Assembly (NCBI GenBank): GCA_022453515.1
Contig: JAJNNY010000036.1
Span: 186,001-250,000, forward strand
Length of the DNA: 64,000 nucleotides
Origin: Astrocystis sublimbata
Taxonomy: Eukaryota; Ascomycota; Sordariomycetes; Xylariales; Xylariaceae
Direction of reading: 5' to 3'
Below, one piece after another: positions 59,252 to 64,000 of the stretch. The position numbers and the translations under genes were made by a program. The first letter of the stretch is position 1; every line of letters starts with the position of its first letter. The notes below the pieces were generated by a model, which saw only the letters and a program-made list of their open reading frames with translations, had not been told where the DNA came from and made no database searches.

Positions 59252-59794
59252 GGTGAGTGAATCCTCCGAGTGTGTTGTATATCCGAATGTATGTGTAGAG
59301 AATGTGTTATTGCAATTGGGAAGAATTGGATGATACAAAAGAGGTGATGAGTGGAATAGGGTTGGCTTGTCTATGTACAAGATCTGGGGAGGCAATGGCG
59401 AGCCTGGAGAGGGTCAGTTGCGATACATCTCAACCTTAGAAGGCGAGGCAGGCCTGAACCTACGCAACGGGCATTTGGAGTTCCGGTCACGCGCCCACTG
59501 TAGGTACAGCTGTAGAAACACTAGCGGCTGAAATTACGGGGTTTGTGGTGGGGTTGATTGGGGCCGGCAGGGTGATCTAGCCTTAGCCTGGCTTCAAGTG
59601 GGTCCGGCATCTTATCGAAAATCTAGCGACTGCCGATAACCAAAAAAGTTGGACAGCCAGTTGAAGTCAAGTCATCTCAGCGACGAGCCCCCACGTTGAT
59701 ATATATACTCCTGGTACTTCAACCTTCGATGCTTAGCTACGGGTAACGGTTCATATCGACGTTATCAGCTGAACACACGGCTCACATTGTCACC
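59252..59794. promoter_or_regulatory. Divergent promoter region of the J-protein gene and DBP10
   Basis: Two genes of RNA metabolism start away from each other across 543 bp. A TATA-like ATATATAT stretch (about 59699-59708) lies about 90 bp upstream of the DBP10 ATG. I cannot assign other sites. Shared control is possible but is inference from the layout. Confidence 0.5.
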
Positions 59795-62700
59795 ATGCCT
59801 CGCGCCGTCTCGCCCGCGTTTTCTGAAAATGAGGTCGATATCATGGGATCCTTGCTCACCGCAGGGCGTGAGCGCTCTCGCTCTCAAAAGTCGAAGCAGG
59901 CCGAGGCGCAGGACGGGTTCAGCTTTGACGTAGGAGACTTGCTAGACGGAGAGGGGGCCGACAACGATGATGATGGCGATGAGGCTTTCATTGCCTTGAA
60001 GCAAGCCGCCGCTTTCCGGAAAAATGCCAACCTTAAGGGCACATCGTTGAAGAAGGGCGGAGGATTTCAGTCCATGGGTCTGAATGGAAATCTCCTTAGA
60101 GCAATCACGAAGAAGGGATTCAAGGTCCCTACACCCATCCAGCGCAAGACGATACCATTGATCATGCAGAAGAAAGACCTGCTGGGTATGGCTCGGACAG
60201 GTTCAGGGAAAACCGCCGCTTTCTTGATTCCTATGGTCCAGGCCCTCAAGGCGCACTCGCCCAACATGGGCGCGCGTGCCCTTATCATGAGTCCCAGTCG
60301 TGAGCTGGCGATTCAGACACTCAGCGTCACTAAAGACTTCACCCGCGGCACGGATCTCAAGACGATGCTGTGTGTCGGAGGTGACTCGTTGAACGAACAG
60401 TTCGCCAACATGAGCGCGAATCCCGATATCATAATCGCCACACCCGGTCGGTTCTTGCATTTGTTGGTCGAAATGAATCTAAACGTTACGGGATTGTCCA
60501 AGATGCAATATGTCGTTTTTGATGAAGCGGATCGTCTTTTCGAAATGGGTTTCGCGGCACAACTAGAGGAGATTCTTCACTCTCTACCGCCAACCCGCCA
60601 GACGCTACTTTTCTCGGCCACCCTACCTTCCTCTGTCACCGAATTTGTCAGAGCCGGATGTCAGGATCCCGTGTTAATACGACTGGATGCCGATACGAAG
60701 GTCAGTCCCGATCTCGAGGCGGCCGTCTTCAGTGTCAAAGGGGCCGAGAAGCTCGGAACGCTTCTGCACATTCTGCACGACGTTATCAAGATACCCACAG
60801 GTATGCCAGAAGGTGTAACAGATGCTCCAGAGGGTCACTCGAAAAAAAGGAAACGGCCCGGTGAAGGTTTCGAGAAACAGAAGCCCTCGCCTCACGCCAC
60901 AATTGTTTTTACCTCAACAAAGCACGACGTTGAGTTTCTCCAGACGATGCTCAATGAGGCCGGTTTTGCCGTCTCATATGTTTACGGTTCCCTCGACCAG
61001 ACGGCACGAAAAGAGCAAGTAGAGAACTTCCGCAGAGGAAGGTCTAATATTCTAGTGGTTACTGATGTTGCTGCTAGAGGTATTGATATACCTCTGTAAG
61101 TCTGACAAGATCTGCTTTCGCTTGTCGTTTGGACTGAACAACTCACTAATGCTGGTTGCAGTCTTTCAAATACAATTAATTTCAGCTTTCCCGCCACTCC
61201 CAAACTATACGGTAAGTAGCATTGCATAAAGTCTTCCATGTGCATCCTAGTAAGCCAAATCGCTAACACTACAAACCACCAGTCCACAGAGTAGGTCGTG
61301 TTGCCCGAGCAGGTATGCGCGGCTGGGCCTATAGTCTCGTCAAAGACACCGACGTACCTTATCTCCTCGATCTCCAGCTTTTTCTTTCCCAGAAACTAGT
61401 TCTAGGGAAAGAGGATAAGGAAGCGCCCAACTACACATCCGACATGGTCGTTGGCGCCCCTCTCCGCAGTCAAGTTGAGAACTACACCGAATGGATCAAC
61501 AAGCTTCTCTCAGACGACTCGGACCTCCTTGCCCTCCAGCGCGTCTCTGAAAAGGCAGAGAAGCTGTACTTGAAGACCCGAAATAGCGCCTCCAGTCAGA
61601 GCGCACGGAGAGCGCGAGATATCGTTGCTTCGAAGGGCTTTTTCCAGGTTCATCCTTTATATGGACAAGATGTCAGCGCGGTAGAGGATAACAGGGCTGA
61701 TATGCTGGCCAAGATCAGCGGTTTCAAGCCGCAGGAGACGGTCTTCGAGATCAAGCGGTCCTCGAAGGGAGGGAAGAGCAAGGAGGCTGAGATGGTGAAG
61801 TCAATCAGGGAGCGCTTCGGGCCGCGGAGAGGGAAGTACGTCGGAGAAGATGATGAGGAAGAATCTAAGGATATCTCTGATGAAGAGGGCGCGGAAGTAG
61901 AAGGCGATGACATTGATGTCGAAGTCGCCGAAAATGTCGAAGAGGTATGGGAAGATGAGCAAGATGATAATGACAACGATGTCAACGAGATGGAAGTTGA
62001 CTCTGACTCCGACATGGAAGTCACCATATCCGCCCATATCGACGACCATAATGGCAAAAATAAAAAATCCCGCTCCGGCAAAAAAACCGGCAACGACTTC
62101 CGCGACGCTGAATTCATGGCATACGAGCCGCGCACCGTCAACGCCGTCGAAGACCGGGCGTACGGCGTGCACTCCGGTGGGCAGTCCAATACGTCAGCGA
62201 ACTTCTTCGAGGCCGCGCGGTCGGCGACCTTCGACCTCACCAACGACGACGGCGGCAAGTCTTTCGGCGTCCCCACGCGCGCCGGCTTACGCTGGGACAA
62301 GAAGGCGGGCAAGTACATCGCACGCCAAAACGATGAGGATGGCAGCCGTAGCCAGGCTAAGAAGGGGGCACAAGGCGCCAAGATGGTGCGCGGCGAGAGT
62401 GGTGTCAAGATCGCCGCCACCTTCCAGAGCGGCCGCTTCGATAGATGGAGGAAGGAGCAGCGCGTCGGCCGGTTACCGCGCGTGGGCGAGGCCGAGAGGA
62501 GGGGACCTGGAAGTTTGGCTACTTCTGCTGGCGATGGGTCGAGCAAGGGCAAGAACAATTATGCCAAGCCGACGGTGCTCGGCGGCGGGCCGCGGTACAA
62601 GCATAACCAGGAGAAGGCGCCCAAGGCGGCCGACAAGTACCGCGACGACTACCACGTGCGCAAGAAGCGTGTCGCCGAGGCCAAGGATAATCGTGTCGGC

Positions 62701-62817
62701 CGCTTCCGCGACGGCGATGGGAACAGGAAGGAGCTGAAGAACGCGGACGATATCCGCAAGGACAGGAAGATCAAGGAGCAGAAGAGGCTGAAGAACGCGA
62801 GGCCTTCGAGGAAGTAG
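59795..62817 (+). CDS. DBP10: ATP-dependent RNA helicase DBP10 (DEAD-box)
   Basis: Three exons, 59795-61095, 61162-61211 and 61283-62817, give 961 residues. DBP10 (DDX54 in animals) is a nucleolar DEAD-box helicase needed for 60S ribosomal subunit assembly. Helicase motifs are in order: the Q-motif region [10 protein letters not shown] (107-116), ARTGSGKT (133-140), PSRELA (168-173), TPGR (217-220), DEAD (244-247), SAT (275-277), [10 protein letters not shown] near the end of exon 1 and [10 protein letters not shown] at about 452-461 across the intron 2 junction. The C-terminal half has a long acidic stretch ([16 protein letters not shown] onward), then the DBP10-specific C-terminal region and a very basic tail ([20 protein letters not shown]). 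Introns (61096-61161, 61212-61282) are GT-AG. The start in [17 protein letters not shown] fits the family, whose N-terminus is acidic and serine-rich. Confidence 0.95.
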
Positions 62818-64000
62818 ATGGACGAGCCACAGATATACATCCTGACCTAAACTAACCTACCTTGGTCCCTACAGTCGTTAGTGTAGCCAAGCCTGGTTTA
62901 AAAGAGTTTGCATAGATACAATGCTAATAGCTTTATCGTCTATGACATGTGTCAATATGTCTTTACAATGTATCAAGGATTCTGTGTGAATCGTATGATT
63001 TTGGAATCAAAGTATCTAGACCTCCTAAAGTTCGCCTAGACCGAGCAAAGCGGGTAGCAAAATGGGAAGTCTTGACTTGTACGGAAAGTACTAGTTCAAG
63101 GCCGACAGTATTGCCAACCGTAAAGGTTCATTTCTTGTAGAAATTGAAGCTTTAACCACGATCTTCAAACCTTCAGATAACCCACTCACAGTACGATTAT
63201 CAATCAAGGGGGGTTTGCGTGTTCTCCAACTTATACGATAAGAGGGCATTTGAGGCTTGATCTCAGTTGTACGGGTAGGGGGTCGCATGTGTCGACTTTT
63301 GGAACTGTAGGGTTGTTCTCCCGTATACATGTGTCTAGGCCCCTACGTATCTAGTTTAGAGTAGAAAAGAAAGCAAAGTATACCTACCTAGTAGTAGATA
63401 CTCAAGCCGTACAGACTTGCGCAGCAAGCATAGTGGACATCAGTCGAGATTGGTATGCTGAGGCGGCAATACCTTCGTTATGCTTGTATCTTTAGTCAAA
63501 TCTACAAGTTGGATGTAGAAGGGAAACCCTAATACGAAGGAGGTGTAAATCAAATCGATCTAGTCAAAATAGATTGGAACATATGCAATGAAGTTCTTCT
63601 GGGAGCCCCGGACTTAAGGCTGTAAGCTGTTGTCACAGGAACTGAGATGCATTCATGTTGATAACCAAATGGTGTGATGAAATATGACCTCGAGGAGGAA
63701 CTCAACCTACAGGTACAGTAGGTGCCTGCCGAGCCTGCCACATAGGCATGTATCTAGTGACCTCAGGGCTGGCAGTAGCTTGGAGGGGTCATCGTGTGCC
63801 CTGTTAGTCTGTGACCGGCCTGCGGTGCGAAATCTTCAAGATCCTATCCAACATGGAACTCTACCTATTTAAACAAGCTTCCAATAATAGATATAGTAGA
63901 ATATCATAGCAGGTGTACGCCAAGTCGTTTATAAGAATCTTGACTTGATCAAAAGCAGTCCATATTTTATTTAGTTGGGAGTTTGAAGATGGTTACATCA
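62818..64000. other. Region downstream of DBP10; no gene seen
   Basis: This holds the DBP10 3' UTR and then AT-rich DNA to the window edge. Small frames at 62949-63140 (+), 63091-63330 (-), 63550-63741 (-) and 63684-63872 (+) have no domain and overlap one another. A gene starting beyond the window could have its promoter here. Confidence 0.45.

Noticed and set aside
61650..62558. 302-codon minus-strand frame
   Set aside because: Antisense to the acidic C-terminal part of DBP10; its Ser/Pro-rich text is what an acidic Glu/Asp codon run gives on the other strand.
61907..62737. 276-codon plus-strand frame in another phase of DBP10
   Set aside because: Overlaps the in-frame DBP10 coding sequence, is Arg/Ser/Thr-rich low complexity and has no motif.

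Overview
This window is an ordinary, mostly euchromatic piece of a filamentous ascomycete (Pezizomycotina) chromosome, probably a sordariomycete. The evidence is as follows. Coding genes are interrupted by short introns, mostly 50-110 bp, with GTAAGT-like donors, CTAAC-type branch points and YAG acceptors. Intergenic DNA is rich in TAGGTACCTA-type motifs. The gene set includes fungal types such as a Zn2Cys6 regulator with a PAS-like region, a fungal-type MATE transporter and SYO1. The species assignment is inference. I see no complete transposon, CRISPR array, rRNA gene or canonical tRNA gene.

Layout. 0.5-7.1 kb: a small Myb/SANT-like protein (+), MLH1 mismatch repair (-) and a low-complexity 199-residue protein of unknown function (+). 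7.1-12.7 kb: no convincing gene. 12.7-15.2 kb: a Zn2Cys6/AT-hook/PAS-like transcription regulator (-). 15.2-31.1 kb: a gene desert of about 16 kb upstream of that regulator, holding only microsatellites, short palindromes and scattered implausible ORFs. 31.1-41.8 kb: peroxisomal Lon protease (-), RPA2 (+), a GNAT acetyltransferase (-) and isopentenyl-diphosphate isomerase (-). 43.2-51.8 kb: a MATE transporter (-), a DUF202-type small membrane protein (+), a type II membrane glycosyltransferase-like protein (-) and a CinA/PncC amidase-like protein (-). 53.6-62.8 kb: an F-box protein (+), the ribosomal-protein import adaptor SYO1 (+), a DNAJC8/Spf31-like J-protein (-) and the DEAD-box helicase DBP10 (+).

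The genes are mainly housekeeping and do not form an obvious biosynthetic cluster. SYO1 and DBP10 both serve 60S ribosome biogenesis, and the J-protein between them, divergent from DBP10, belongs to a splicing-associated family. MLH1 and RPA2 are DNA-maintenance genes but are 30 kb apart. Exon structures were assembled by hand from splice consensus, reading-frame continuity and family resemblance. All junctions quoted keep frame.

The most interesting points are gene-structure details and non-coding DNA rather than a new system. They are an 8-nt microexon that encodes the third zinc-binding cysteine of the transcription regulator, a GC-AG intron in MLH1, the 16-kb desert upstream of the regulator, a perfect 15-bp inverted repeat at 11.24-11.32 kb, a trio of AT-rich palindromes at 50.8-50.9 kb and a tRNA T-arm-like hairpin at 40.22 kb.
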